Source: Hoyosella sp. YIM 151337 (GTDB taxonomy: Bacteria; Actinomycetota; Actinomycetes; Mycobacteriales; Mycobacteriaceae). From it: 64,000 nucleotides of DNA. Shown piece after piece: positions 42,869 to 52,125 of this stretch (the first letter of the stretch is position 1; each line of letters opens with the position of its first letter). The translations under genes and the position numbers were made by a program. Location: contig NZ_JAPEIQ010000011.1 of assembly GCF_026041215.1 (NCBI RefSeq), forward strand, positions 62,001 through 126,000, given 5' to 3'. The notes under the pieces were generated by a model, which did no database searches, was not told where the DNA came from, and saw only the letters and a program-made list of their open reading frames with translations.

Positions 42869-42884
42869 TGTGATTCACCTAACA
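42869..42884. promoter_or_regulatory. CRP-like site upstream of whiB4
   Basis: TGTGA-TTCACC-TAACA matches the TGTGA-N6-TCACA consensus at nine of ten half-site positions. It lies just downstream of the -10 box, a position that would repress. Confidence 0.4.
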
Positions 42885-43068
42885 GTCATCAACTAAGTGT
42901 GAGTGACCCATCGCACTTGGGTAGTTGACGCGGCAGGCGTTTTCTGGGCGAACCGGCTCGGAAGCGCTTGCGGGGGATGCTCGACCGCGAACACGGTGCA
43001 GCCGTATAGCGGAAGTGCATACAACAGGAAGCCGCAGGGGGCCTGAAAATAGGGAGTCAGCGAAGGTG

Positions 43069-43452
43069 ATGAATCAATCGGGACTTGCAGCCTCCGGATC
43101 TCTCGACGCGCGTCCCGCGACACGCCGCAGCAGCGGTCTCTCAATGAGCGCGATGATGTCCACCGACCAGGCAGAGGCACGCATCGCGTGGGTGTCGCAG
43201 GCACGTTGCCGGGGAATTGATCCGGATATGTTGTTCGTACGCGGTGCCGCGCAGCGGAAAGCCGCAACGATATGCCGTCACTGTCCTGTCGTTCTCGAGT
43301 GCGGCGCCGACGCGCTCGATAACCGAGTCGAATTCGGCGTATGGGGCGGCATGACGGAACGTCAGCGTCGCGCGCTGTTGAAGCAGCATCCAGAGGTGGA
43401 ATCGTGGGCCGATTTTTTCGCCGCGCAGCGAGCGCAGCAATCGGCTGTCTGA
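43069..43452 (+). CDS. whiB4: WhiB4 iron-sulfur redox regulator
   Basis: 128 residues from ATG 43069; GTG 43066 and ATGs near 43144 are alternatives. The four cluster ligands are C47, C69, C72 and C78 (CRHCPVVLEC), followed by the GVWGGMTERQRR turn and basic helix that binds DNA. The FVRGAAQRKAA segment matches WhiB4. It carries an oxygen- and NO-sensitive 4Fe-4S cluster and, in mycobacteria, controls antioxidant genes. The adjacent Get3-like pair and divergent ponA2 are its usual neighbours. Confidence 0.93.
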   Translation: MNQSGLAASGSLDARPATRRSSGLSMSAMMSTDQAEARIAWVSQARCRGIDPDMLFVRGAAQRKAATICRHCPVVLECGADALDNRVEFGVWGGMTERQRRALLKQHPEVESWADFFAAQRAQQSAV

Positions 43453-43534
43453 CACCACGATTGACGATGTGAGTAGTGCCCAGCTGGCAGGGTGGGGAAG
43501 CTCGGTCCGCTGGGACTCACATTACCGCTAAGAG

Positions 43535-44683
43535 TCAGCCAGGCCTTTTCATTTGTGCACTGACGTCACGAAGCGTGTCGAGGTCCGATACCTCGAACGG
43601 CAGCGAGCGAACACTTGTGATCGCCACCCGCGGATGCGCATGCGTGAAGCGGGACACGAGGTGCTGTTCGCGCTTGGCGATCCGCGCCTGTTCGGCGTGA
43701 ATCCGCAGCAGCGCTTCGGTGAGTGAATCATCGCCGCCACTTTCCGAGAGCTCTTCCGCCGCGGCCTGGGCGCGATCGCTGCTGATACTTGCCAGCGCTG
43801 GGTGCGTACGGTTGAGGATCAGACCAGCAAGCGGCATGTTCTCGTTGCTCAGCCGGTCGACGAAAAACGATGCCTCACGCAAGGGATCGGGCTCAGCAGC
43901 GGAGACGACAAGGAATTGTGTCCCCGGCGTGCGCAGCAGCTCGTAGGTGCGGTTAGCGCGTTCCCGGAACCCGCCGAACATCGTGTCTAGCGAGCGTACG
44001 AACTGCGATGCATCCGACAGCATCTCGGAGCCCACAATCGTGGACACACCCTTCATCGCCATACTGATCGCACCTGTCACCATTCGGCCGATGCCGCGTC
44101 CAGGCGCCATGAACAAACGCATCATGCGTCCGTCGAGGAATGTGCCAAGCCGTTGTGGTGCATCCAGGAAATCCAGGGCGTTACGCGATGGCGGTGTATC
44201 GACAATGATGAGATCCCAATCCCGTTTGTGCACGAGTTGGCCGAGTTTCTCCATCGCCATGTACTCCTGGGTTCCAGAGAATGAAGATGCGATGGTCTGA
44301 TAGAACGGGCTTGAAAGAATCGCCTGGGCGCGTTCCGGCGTGGTGTGCTCCTGCACCATCTCGTCGAACGTCCGGCGCATATCGAGCATCATCGCGTATA
44401 GCTTGCCCGCGCTGTCTTCGAGCGGCACTTCCTTTGGGGTGTTGTCGAGTTCACCCACACCAAGTGCTTGTGCGAGCCGCCGGGCCGGATCGATGGTAAG
44501 CACCACCACGGTCCGTCCCATATCGGCAGCGCGAAGGGCGAGCGCGGCTGCGGTTGTCGTCTTGCCGACACCACCGGCTCCGCAGCACACAATCACCTTG
44601 GTTCCGGGGTCGGAGAGTATCCCGTCCATGTTGAGCGGCGGCGCGTTGTGCAGGGGGGTGGCTTCGGCGGTGGTCGTCGTCAT
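43535..44683 (-). CDS. Get3/ArsA-like ATPase, second subunit (Rv3680 type)
   Basis: 382 residues. A deviant Walker A ([21 protein letters not shown]) starts near 31, with [16 protein letters not shown] and [15 protein letters not shown] following, as in the SIMIBI/ArsA class. It overlaps its partner by 4 bp. The mycobacterial pair has been described as Get3-like proteins (BagA/BagB); they probably act as a heterodimer. It ends about 80 bp from the convergent whiB4 gene. Confidence 0.9.
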   Translation of the reverse strand: MTTTTAEATPLHNAPPLNMDGILSDPGTKVIVCCGAGGVGKTTTAAALALRAADMGRTVVVLTIDPARRLAQALGVGELDNTPKEVPLEDSAGKLYAMMLDMRRTFDEMVQEHTTPERAQAILSSPFYQTIASSFSGTQEYMAMEKLGQLVHKRDWDLIIVDTPPSRNALDFLDAPQRLGTFLDGRMMRLFMAPGRGIGRMVTGAISMAMKGVSTIVGSEMLSDASQFVRSLDTMFGGFRERANRTYELLRTPGTQFLVVSAAEPDPLREASFFVDRLSNENMPLAGLILNRTHPALASISSDRAQAAAEELSESGGDDSLTEALLRIHAEQARIAKREQHLVSRFTHAHPRVAITSVRSLPFEVSDLDTLRDVSAQMKRPG

Positions 44684-45681
44684 TTCACACCTTGATCAGC
44701 TAGGGCTTCGGCCAGTTCGTACAGCCCGCCGAGGTCGACACCTTCGGTGAGCGTCGGCAACGACAGCTGTGGTATGTCGATTTCTTCGAGCTGGCGCGCG
44801 CTTTCCCTCTGGGCACGCGTCCGGATCGCGTGTTCCGTGGCTTGCGTCAGCAGACCGTCAAGGTCGGCGTCACTGAACCTCAGTCCAGCACGTTTGAGGC
44901 CGGCCGCCGCGGCGTCACGATCGAGTTCGCCCCGGGCTGCTGCGTCCTGAAGATCGTCTGGCAAGTGCATGCTGTTGTTGCGGTTGACGATGATCGACCC
45001 GATGCGAAGATCCTTCGCGGTGAGTTCCTCGATTGCATCGATTGTTTCTTGCACAGGCAGCGATTCGAGCAGCGTGACTACGTGCACCATCGTTTCGTCC
45101 GAGTGCAACAGCCGCACCACGCCCTCCGACTGACTGCGAATTGGCCCCGACTTCGCGAGATCAGCCATCGCTTTGGTGACGTCGAGAAAGGTCCCGATGC
45201 GGCCGGTCGGCGGTGCGTCGACTACCACGGCGTCATAGACGGGCCGACCGTTCTTCTCGCGGCGGATCACCGTTTCTTTGATTTTCCCGGTGAGGATCAC
45301 GTCGCGGAGCCCGGGCGCGAGCGTTGTGGCGAACTCGACGGCGCCCACTTTGCGCATCGCACGTCCGGCCAGGCCGAGGTTGTAGAACATGTCGAGGTAC
45401 TCAAGAAACGCCGCTTCGATGTCAATAGCGAGCGCCTTCACCTCACCGCCCCCCTCGGCGGATGCAACCTTGGTCTCTGCGTACGGCAGCGGCGGTATGT
45501 CGAAGAGTTGGGCGATGCCCTGTCGGCCTTCGACTTCGGCGAGCAATACTCGGCGTCCGCCTGCGGCAAGCGCGAGGGCGATCGCAGCTGCCACCGTTGA
45601 CTTGCCGGTACCGCCCTTGCCCGTGACGAAGTGCAGCCGGGCATTCGCCGCTTTGTGAGACCACAAGTCTGGGGTAGGCAC
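44680..45681 (-). CDS. Get3/ArsA-like ATPase, first subunit (Rv3679 type)
   Basis: 333 residues. Walker A is [22 protein letters not shown] near 19, the signature-lysine form of deviant Walker A, so it can form a composite ATP site across a dimer. [18 protein letters not shown] near 155 is switch II. Unlike arsenite ATPases, no Cys-rich metalloid site is evident. First gene of the pair; it shares a 55-bp divergent promoter region with the DUF4177 gene. Confidence 0.9.
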   Translation of the reverse strand: MPTPDLWSHKAANARLHFVTGKGGTGKSTVAAAIALALAAGGRRVLLAEVEGRQGIAQLFDIPPLPYAETKVASAEGGGEVKALAIDIEAAFLEYLDMFYNLGLAGRAMRKVGAVEFATTLAPGLRDVILTGKIKETVIRREKNGRPVYDAVVVDAPPTGRIGTFLDVTKAMADLAKSGPIRSQSEGVVRLLHSDETMVHVVTLLESLPVQETIDAIEELTAKDLRIGSIIVNRNNSMHLPDDLQDAAARGELDRDAAAAGLKRAGLRFSDADLDGLLTQATEHAIRTRAQRESARQLEEIDIPQLSLPTLTEGVDLGGLYELAEALADQGVK

Positions 45682-45736
45682 GCTTCAGAGCTTATAGGGA
45701 TGTGAGTTGTTGTGTCCTATGACTAGGCTTACACGC

Positions 45737-45898
45737 ATGAGTGAGATCACCCGCTGGGAGTATGCAACCGTCCCCCTGCTTACACACGCAACGAAGGCGA
45801 TTCTCGATCAATGGGGCCAAGACGGCTGGGAACTCGTCACCGTTCTGCCCGGGCCGACAGGTGAGCAGCACGTCGCTTACATGAAGAGGGCGAAATGA
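45737..45898 (+). CDS. DUF4177 small protein
   Basis: 53 residues from ATG 45737. RWEYATVPLLTHATKAILDQWGQDGWELVTVLPG is the DUF4177 pattern (two strands and a helix ending in GWELV). It overlaps the RidA gene by ATGA. The role is unknown; the pair is conserved beside the Get3-like genes in mycobacteria (Rv3678A/Rv3678c). Confidence 0.85.
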   Translation: MSEITRWEYATVPLLTHATKAILDQWGQDGWELVTVLPGPTGEQHVAYMKRAK

Positions 45899-46356
45899 GC
45901 GCGCCGGGCGATCGCCTCAGCGATCTGGGTTTGACCTTGCCGCCGGTGGTGCCGCCGGTGGCGGCGTACGTGCCCGCTGTGCAGGCAGGTGAGTTCGTCT
46001 ACACATCTGGGCAGCTGCCACTTGTTGCGGGTGAGTTGCCTGCGACAGGCAAGGTCGGCGGAGCGGTCACGCCGGAACAGGCCAAAGAAATGGCCCGAAT
46101 CTGCGCCCTCAATGCACTTGCGGCAGTGGATGCCGTCGTTGGTCTCGATGCGGTTGAGCGCATCGTCAAGGTCGTTGGTTTCGTCGCCTCCGCGCCTGAC
46201 TTCACCGGTCAGCCGCAGGTCATCAACGGTGCTTCAGAACTGCTTGGAGAGGTCTTCGGTGACGCGGGCAAACACGCGCGCTCCGCAGTTGGCGTTGCGG
46301 AACTCCCACTAGACGCGCCGGTAGAAGTCGAAATGATCGTCCAGGTGCGCACATAG
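45895..46356 (+). CDS. RidA/YjgF-family deaminase
   Basis: 153 residues, the long-form RidA. RidA proteins remove reactive 2-aminoacrylate and related enamines. The N-terminal [20 protein letters not shown] and the helix [34 protein letters not shown] fit the chorismate-mutase-like fold. The catalytic arginine position of classical RidA (near the C-terminus) is occupied by [19 protein letters not shown], where the Arg is present. Translated together with the DUF4177 gene. Confidence 0.9.
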   Translation: MSAPGDRLSDLGLTLPPVVPPVAAYVPAVQAGEFVYTSGQLPLVAGELPATGKVGGAVTPEQAKEMARICALNALAAVDAVVGLDAVERIVKVVGFVASAPDFTGQPQVINGASELLGEVFGDAGKHARSAVGVAELPLDAPVEVEMIVQVRT

Positions 46357-46360
46357 GGCG

Positions 46361-46380
46361 TCACTGGGCGTCACTGGGCG
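46361..46380. repeat. Tandem 10-bp repeat
   Basis: TCACTGGGCG occurs twice in a row directly after the ridA stop. Probably replication slippage; no function is suggested. Confidence 0.6.
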
Positions 46381-46395
46381 ATTAAGAGGAGAGAA

Positions 46396-47031
46396 TCACC
46401 GATAACTGAACAAGCGGCCGTCGTCGAGGTGCCCGTGCTCGTTGTAGCTCACCAGGGAAATGCCGGACCGGCCGCTTATTAGTTTTGTGATCCCTCCGTT
46501 TGACGAGACGCGATGCAGCGGAACAAAAATGTGGTCCCGGCTGCCGAGCGCGCGGGCCGCGATGGCGGCGATCACCCCGCCAGAGGTGAACGCCGCGACG
46601 CTCCTGCCGGAATTCGCCTCCCGTGCAAGGTCGCTGAACGCGTCGTCCACCCGCGCCGTGAAGTCACTCCACGCTTCGGCGGCGGGGCTGGGGCCGCGGA
46701 AGGTGATCCAGCGCGCGAGCGCGTCATCGAGGATCCGCTGAAATGATGCCTTGTCGCCGTACCCCGCGGATGGGTCTCCGTGGTGTTCAATGACGTCGGT
46801 GAAGTCGTATTCGTTCCAGCGTGGGTCGGCTACAGGTTCGTAACCCGCGTGCCGCGCGGTGTCTCGCTGGCGCAGGAGAGTCCCGCTCGCGACATTCGAG
46901 AACACCGCGCCCCGCTTGCGCAGTTCTGCGCCTGTTGCCCGGGCTTGCTCGCCACCGAGGTCAGAGAGAGCGTCATAATTTTCCGCTCCGAAAGACGCCT
47001 GACCGTGGCGTATCAGGTAGATCGCACCCAT
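46396..47031 (-). CDS. Histidine phosphatase superfamily protein
   Basis: 211 residues from ATG 47031, chosen because it overlaps the kinase gene's stop as TAATG and places RHGQ at residues 7-10. The catalytic His lies in YLIRHGQASFG; the second His region is AFTSGGVIAAIAARAL, and a proton-donor Glu/Asp lies between. It is likely a phosphatase acting on a small phosphate ester. It is last in a five-gene minus-strand operon with the acyl-CoA dehydrogenase and APH-fold kinase. Confidence 0.88.
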   Translation of the reverse strand: MGAIYLIRHGQASFGAENYDALSDLGGEQARATGAELRKRGAVFSNVASGTLLRQRDTARHAGYEPVADPRWNEYDFTDVIEHHGDPSAGYGDKASFQRILDDALARWITFRGPSPAAEAWSDFTARVDDAFSDLAREANSGRSVAAFTSGGVIAAIAARALGSRDHIFVPLHRVSSNGGITKLISGRSGISLVSYNEHGHLDDGRLFSYR

Positions 47032-48107
47032 TACGCCGCCCTGATTGCTTCCTTGCAGCGCCACTCGAGGTAGCCCGTGAACATCCAGAAATCCCGGTAA
47101 ACCGGGTTGCTCGTTCCCCCATCATGAAAGCGGCGATACAACTGCTGAATGATCACGGCAAGCCGGAACAAGCCGTAGACCTCATAGAACGGCCAGTTCG
47201 TCACCGACCGGCCGGTTTGAGCTGCGTAGTAATCAACGACTTCATGACGGGTGAGCATGCCGGGAATATGGGTGGGCTGTCGGCGGCTCTGTTGCATGAC
47301 GTCGTCATCGTCTGCTTGCACCCAATAGGCGAGTGTGGCACCGAGTTCCATGAGCGGGTCACCGATCGTTGCCATCTCCCAGTCGAGAATGCCGATGACG
47401 TTCATCGATTCCACGTCGCTGAACACCACGTTGTCAAAGCGAAAGTCGTTGTGGATAAGGCACGCAGCAACGTCGTCAGGGGCATGTGCGGATAGCCATG
47501 TCATCACGTTCTCGAAGTCAGGCACATTCGCGGTGTGGGCGCGGCGGAAGCGGTCCGACCAGCCGGTAATCTGCCGCCGAACGTAGCCGCTGCCGCGGCC
47601 CAGATCTCCCAGGCCAGTCGCCGTGACGTCGACCTGATGGAGTTCGACCAACCGGTCGAGCACGTCGGTGCACACGGAGCGCGCCCGCTCCGGGCTCAAT
47701 GTCACGTCCGAGGGTAGATCTCGGCGGAAGATGACACCGCGCAGCCGCTCCATCACGTAGAACTCCGTGCCAATGACCGCCGGATCCGCGCAGAACGCGA
47801 GCATTTCTGGCACGTAAGGAAAAACCGGCCGAATCGCGTTTTGTACCCGGTATTCACGGTCCATGTCGTGAGCCGAGGCAGCGCGATGGCCACCTGGCGG
47901 ACGGCGCAGGATGACATCCCGCTCGGGAAAAGTGAGCAGATAAGTGAGATTTGATGCGCCCCCAGCGTACTGGCGCACTTCGGGGACGCCGCTGATCCCA
48001 TCGACCCGCTCGGCGAGCCAGGCACCGACGGCCGCAGCGTCGAATGCGTCCTCGTGTCGCAGTGCTGACGGCTGATCGACGAGCGCGGCGGTGTCGTCGT
48101 GTGTCAT
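47031..48107 (-). CDS. APH-fold phosphotransferase (ACAD10/LvaA-like kinase)
   Basis: 358 residues from ATG 48107, overlapping the SDR stop by ATGA. LTYLLTFPERDVILRRPP near 55 holds the ATP-binding lysine-type arginine strand; ACLIHNDFRFDNVVF near 205 is the Brenner-type catalytic loop (HNDF instead of HGD), and GILDWEMATIGDPLMELG the metal-binding DFG-equivalent. This fold subtype accompanies acyl-CoA dehydrogenases in ACAD10/11 and in the levulinate (Lva) system, where it phosphorylates 4-hydroxyacyl-CoA. Function inferred. Confidence 0.88.
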   Translation of the reverse strand: MTHDDTAALVDQPSALRHEDAFDAAAVGAWLAERVDGISGVPEVRQYAGGASNLTYLLTFPERDVILRRPPGGHRAASAHDMDREYRVQNAIRPVFPYVPEMLAFCADPAVIGTEFYVMERLRGVIFRRDLPSDVTLSPERARSVCTDVLDRLVELHQVDVTATGLGDLGRGSGYVRRQITGWSDRFRRAHTANVPDFENVMTWLSAHAPDDVAACLIHNDFRFDNVVFSDVESMNVIGILDWEMATIGDPLMELGATLAYWVQADDDDVMQQSRRQPTHIPGMLTRHEVVDYYAAQTGRSVTNWPFYEVYGLFRLAVIIQQLYRRFHDGGTSNPVYRDFWMFTGYLEWRCKEAIRAA

Positions 48108-48871
48108 CCCATCTTCCTTATCACCGACAGGGGCGCGAATCTCATGACCTGCGCGAGGGGTGCCCACGGCCAGCGCGGAACGTACGCCTTCGCTGGTTCC
48201 CGCTCGATTGAGGCTACCAGCGCTTGTGCACCTTTCTCGGCTGGCGCAAGCAGCGGCGTCTTACCGGCCCGGGCGGTCATTTCCGACTCGATGTATCCAG
48301 GAAGCAGTGTCGTGACCGTGATGTCCGTGCTGTGTTGCTGGGAGCGGATCCCCTCAGCCAGGGAGGCTGCCGCCGCCTTACTCGCTGCATATGCGGTGAT
48401 GTTTCCGCGCATACCCCGCAGTGCACTCACCGACGACACGACGACGAGGTGACCGTAGCCTTGCTCCCGGAATATCTCGAGTGCGGCCTCGCATTGGGCG
48501 AGCAAACCGATGGTGTTTGTTTCCAGTGTCTCCTTGTTGGCGCTGAAGTGTCCGGTGCCGAGCGGCTGCCCCTTGCCGAGCCCAGCGTTGGCGATGACGC
48601 GATCGAGCGTGCCTAGCTCGTCGCGGAACTCTCGGAACACGGAGAACACTTGGTCGTGATCGTTGATGTCGAGCGGTTTGATCAGGACGGTGATGCCTGG
48701 ATAAGTGGCGCGGAGTTCCGCGGCGAGCGCCTCGAGGCGGTCTGTGCGGCGCGCGCACAGCGCGAGATTGCGGTCCATGGCCGCGAACTTTCGTGCCATT
48801 CCGGCACCAAGACCGGAGCTCGCACCGGTGATCAGGATGTTCTTGCGCGTCTTGGGTTTCTGACGTGTCAC
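48104..48871 (-). CDS. Short-chain dehydrogenase/reductase
   Basis: 255 residues. ITGASSGLGAGMARKFA binds the cofactor, CARRTDRLEALAAEL indicates NADP preference, ANAGLG is the structural motif, and VSSVSALRGMRGNITAYAASKAA holds the Ser-Tyr-Lys site near 150-166. It is a classical SDR that may oxidise a 3-hydroxyacyl intermediate in the operon's pathway. Both ends overlap neighbours by 4 bp. Confidence 0.92.
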   Translation of the reverse strand: MTRQKPKTRKNILITGASSGLGAGMARKFAAMDRNLALCARRTDRLEALAAELRATYPGITVLIKPLDINDHDQVFSVFREFRDELGTLDRVIANAGLGKGQPLGTGHFSANKETLETNTIGLLAQCEAALEIFREQGYGHLVVVSSVSALRGMRGNITAYAASKAAAASLAEGIRSQQHSTDITVTTLLPGYIESEMTARAGKTPLLAPAEKGAQALVASIEREPAKAYVPRWPWAPLAQVMRFAPLSVIRKMG

Positions 48872-50112
48872 TGCTGTTGTCCTTTCTTCGGCCCGCGGGC
48901 CTTGGCCACCTCTATCCGGGAGACGACACCCAGATGCACTTCATCGGGGCCATCGGCGAGCCGGAGCGAGCGGGCAGCGGCATATGCCCCGGCGAGAGCG
49001 TGATCGTTGGTCAGTCCAGCTGCGCCGTGCAGTTGAATAACCATGTCGATGATGTCCTGCGCCATCTGGGGCACTGCCGCCTTGATCTGGGACAGCTCAG
49101 AGATCGCGCCCAATGGACCGTTTGTGTCGAGGAGCCACGCGGTGTGCAGCACATGCAACCGTGCCTGGTTGATTGCGATGCGCGCCCGGGCTATTCTTTC
49201 CCGGTTTCCGCCGAGATTGATGAGAGGTTTCCCGAACGCCGTTCGTGAGCTGGCGCGCGAGACACCTTCTTCCAGTGCACGCTCGGCCAGTCCGATGAGG
49301 CGCATGCAATGGTGAATCCGGCCTGGACCTAGGCGGCCCTGAGCGATTTCGAAACCCCGTCCGGGCCCGGCTATGACATTCGCCGCAGGCACCCGGACAT
49401 CGTCGAAACTGACTTCGCCGTGGCCGTACGGCGCGTCATGGTATCCAAAGACGCTGAGCATCCGCTCGACGCGCATTCCCGGGGTGCCGACCGGGACTAT
49501 CACCATCGAGTGGCGGGAATGACGTTCCGCATCCGGGTCGGTGAGGCCCATGAATATCACGAATGCGCAGCGTGGATGGCCAATCCCCGTGGAGAACCAC
49601 TTGCGGCCGGTGATGACGACCTCGTCCCCCTCGACCTTCGCGGTGGCGGTCATGTTGGTGGCGTCTGACGATGCGACCTCGGGTTCCGTCATGCAGAAAG
49701 CCGACCGGATGCTGCCGTCGAGGAGGGGCCGTAACCACTGCTCCTGCTGTGCGCGAGAACCGTAATGGACCAACACCTCTGCGTTGCCGGTGTCGGGCGC
49801 GTTGCAGTTGAAAATCTCAGGCGCCATAAGGTGCCGTCCCATGAGTTCGGCAAGCGGTGCGTACTCGGTGTTACTAAACCCCGGGCCATAGCCGTTCGCA
49901 CGGGCGAATTCGGGCGGCAGAAAGATGTTCCACAGACCCGCACGCTGTGCCTTCTGCTTCAGGTCGTCGATTTCGGGGAGGACGGTCCACGGGTCCTCGC
50001 TCACCTGCAACCGCTCGAAGCACCTTCTTTCGAGGGGAGCAATCTCGTGCGTGATGAAATCTGCGATGCGACTGTGGTATTCGGCCGTGAGGCGTGACGG
50101 CGTGAAGTCCAT
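48868..50112 (-). CDS. Acyl-CoA dehydrogenase (ACAD10/11-like)
   Basis: 414 residues. Marks are AFCMTEPEVASSDATNM (FAD/substrate loop near 135), WFSTGIGHPRCAFVIFMG and ARASSRTAFGKPLINLGG, with a C-terminal LRLADGPDEVHLGVV. It belongs to the subgroup near human ACAD10/11 and LvaC, which remove phosphate from a 4-phosphoacyl-CoA rather than simply desaturating. The neighbouring APH-fold kinase makes that reading likely. It overlaps the SDR by 4 bp. Confidence 0.93.
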   Translation of the reverse strand: MDFTPSRLTAEYHSRIADFITHEIAPLERRCFERLQVSEDPWTVLPEIDDLKQKAQRAGLWNIFLPPEFARANGYGPGFSNTEYAPLAELMGRHLMAPEIFNCNAPDTGNAEVLVHYGSRAQQEQWLRPLLDGSIRSAFCMTEPEVASSDATNMTATAKVEGDEVVITGRKWFSTGIGHPRCAFVIFMGLTDPDAERHSRHSMVIVPVGTPGMRVERMLSVFGYHDAPYGHGEVSFDDVRVPAANVIAGPGRGFEIAQGRLGPGRIHHCMRLIGLAERALEEGVSRASSRTAFGKPLINLGGNRERIARARIAINQARLHVLHTAWLLDTNGPLGAISELSQIKAAVPQMAQDIIDMVIQLHGAAGLTNDHALAGAYAAARSLRLADGPDEVHLGVVSRIEVAKARGPKKGQQQ

Positions 50113-50143
50113 GCGGGCAGGCTACCGCGCGGGGAAGCTGCAA

Positions 50144-51052
50144 CTAGTACTTTGCTTCGTGCGCCACGCGCTCGATCGCTTCAATGACCCACTGCAGGTG
50201 CACTCCGCGCCGGGCATTGCACGCGTGTTCCTGTCCCAGCGCGCAGGATTCGAGGAACTCGTCGAGCATCGTGGCATAACACTCCAGTGGCGAGGTGTCA
50301 CGACTGCCGAGTTCCGCGATGCCACTCTCTCCGTAGACTGACACACGCAGCCGTGACGGCTGGACAGGTGTGCGCATTGACAGGCTCAACGAACTCATCC
50401 GGACCGGGTACGCATGCGCGTCTTGTGCTTCTCCCTCAGACGGACGATGACGCAACGTCACCATCCAGGTATCAGTTCGTCTTTCGTGATGCGCGGAAAC
50501 GACGCCTTCAACCGGGCCAAGTGCTGCGTCGATGACGTCGACCACGTGCGGGCCGATGTCGCGCAGCGCGCCTCCCTCCCTGCGCCACTGAGAGCCCGCG
50601 AAAGGGCCGCCGAGCAGTGCTCCCGAAAGCCACATCGCGTCGCCGGCAGCCCAGTCGCCACGCTTCGCGGATTCGAGGAACTCACGGGTCTCGGGCGCGT
50701 AGCGGCGCGTTAGGAACATGACTGTGCGCGCACCATTTTCCCGTGCCGCGTTAGCGATGTCGTTAGCGGCGCTGAGCGTGTTCGCGAGGGGTTTCTCGAG
50801 AATGAGGTGGCGGCCGCGCTCCGCGGCGGAGGGCGCAAGTGCTGCCTGGATCGAGGGTGGTACCGCGAAAGCGACGGCATCGTTGTTCTCGACGAGCGCC
50901 GGGTACGACTCGTACACGGGAATACCCGTATCCGCAGCAGCTTCGGGACGGCGCGCCCACAGACCCGTAAACGTCACCCCGGGGTGCGCGGCCAAAGCTG
51001 GTGCGTGCGTGTGGAGCGCCCAGGGCCCCGCACCGACAAGACCGATTCGCAT
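50144..51052 (-). CDS. Gfo/Idh/MocA-family oxidoreductase
   Basis: 302 residues. The Rossmann start IGLVGAGPWALHTHAPALAA and LEKPLANT (catalytic EKP near 86-88) define the family; the C-terminal half has GGALRDIGPHVVDVIDAALG with the substrate-side His. It is probably an NAD-dependent sugar- or alcohol-type dehydrogenase. It is 31 bp upstream of the acyl-CoA dehydrogenase and may be the first gene of the operon, although its link to the pathway is unclear. Confidence 0.88.
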   Translation of the reverse strand: MRIGLVGAGPWALHTHAPALAAHPGVTFTGLWARRPEAAADTGIPVYESYPALVENNDAVAFAVPPSIQAALAPSAAERGRHLILEKPLANTLSAANDIANAARENGARTVMFLTRRYAPETREFLESAKRGDWAAGDAMWLSGALLGGPFAGSQWRREGGALRDIGPHVVDVIDAALGPVEGVVSAHHERRTDTWMVTLRHRPSEGEAQDAHAYPVRMSSLSLSMRTPVQPSRLRVSVYGESGIAELGSRDTSPLECYATMLDEFLESCALGQEHACNARRGVHLQWVIEAIERVAHEAKY

Positions 51053-51096
51053 CTCTTCAACCTACCGGCCGCGGAGACGCGGCCGTAGAGTGACAC

Positions 51097-51894
51097 ATGA
51101 TGAGACTTGAGCACCCGGCTTACGGCGTCATTCGTGAAGTGACTCCCTTCGCGTCAGTAGTGCTGGCCGACAACCCCAGTCACATGACGCTCGATGGAAC
51201 AAACACATGGGTTCTTCGCGACCCACGCTCGTCGCGGAGTGTCGTGGTCGACCCAGGGCCGGACGATGCCGAGCATGTGCGGCGAGTCGCTGCGGCAGGC
51301 TCGATCGAACTCATTCTCATCACGCACCGTCATATCGACCACACGGAAGCTATCGATTCGCTGGTGGGTCTAGTGCAGGCGCCCGTGCGCGCCCTGCGGC
51401 CCGACGATTGCCGCGATGCGGACCCATTGGCGCCGGGCGAACGCATCAATGTAGCAGGTCTCACCATCGAAGTTGTGAGTGCGCCAGGACACACTGCGGA
51501 TTCGCTGATGTTCAGGGCGGGCGCAGCAGGGGAGGCGGCGCTGCTGACTGGCGACACAATTCTTGGCCGCGGAACGACGGTGCTCGATGCCCACGACGGC
51601 GACCTCGGCGACTACCTCAATACCCTGCGCACGATTATCGAGGCTGCCGACGGTATACCCGGACTCCCTGGTCACGGGCCGGAAATCGACAACGTCGCGC
51701 CTGTTGCCCGCGAATATCTTGCCCATCGCGAAGAACGCTTAGACCAGATCCGGGATGCGCTGCGTGTGCTCGGCGCCGGTGCGAGCGCACGGGAGATCGT
51801 GGAGCACGTCTATGCGGACGTCGACCGCCACTTGTGGCCAGCTGCTGAGGCATCGGTGCATGTGCAGTTAACGTACTTGCGCCAGCGCGCGTGA
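51097..51894 (+). CDS. Metallo-beta-lactamase fold hydrolase (Rv3677c / LACTB2-like)
   Basis: 265 residues; two adjacent ATGs at 51097 and 51100. Zinc ligands: THRHIDH (HxHxDH near 74-80), APGHT near 131 and LLTGDT near 150, and GHGPEI near 190. A C-terminal helical winged domain (REERLDQIRDALRVLGAGASAREIVEHVYAD) is typical of LACTB2-type ribonucleases. It may hydrolyse RNA or a thioester. It lies directly before the EspR-like regulator, as at the M. tuberculosis crp locus. Confidence 0.9.
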   Translation: MMRLEHPAYGVIREVTPFASVVLADNPSHMTLDGTNTWVLRDPRSSRSVVVDPGPDDAEHVRRVAAAGSIELILITHRHIDHTEAIDSLVGLVQAPVRALRPDDCRDADPLAPGERINVAGLTIEVVSAPGHTADSLMFRAGAAGEAALLTGDTILGRGTTVLDAHDGDLGDYLNTLRTIIEAADGIPGLPGHGPEIDNVAPVAREYLAHREERLDQIRDALRVLGAGASAREIVEHVYADVDRHLWPAAEASVHVQLTYLRQRA

Positions 51895-52125
51895 ATCGGA
51901 CAAGCGTATTAAGCTACCGGACAAAGGTAGTTCTGGGTGGGGAAATTGCCCAGATCGATGACCCTGGGGCAGAAATCCGCAGGCATCGCCCTCGCTGACA
52001 ACGGAGTACAGCGCGCCACTGACTGTGGCGGACGTCGTGCCAGTCACGTCGCTGGTCGCTGCGCCGTTCGCGGGCGAGGCGGTGGCGGATCAGCCACCCA
52101 GGCCGTGCGACTACAGAGCGGGGGA

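Larger units (their letters stand above)
42466..43068. other. ponA2-whiB4 intergenic region with hairpins and promoter
   Basis: No gene was found in 600 bp between the divergent ponA2 and whiB4. It holds two perfect inverted repeats (42630-42665 and 42723-42747), a sigma-70-type promoter for whiB4 and a near-consensus CRP site. The length and structure leave room for a small RNA or long leaders. Confidence 0.5.
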
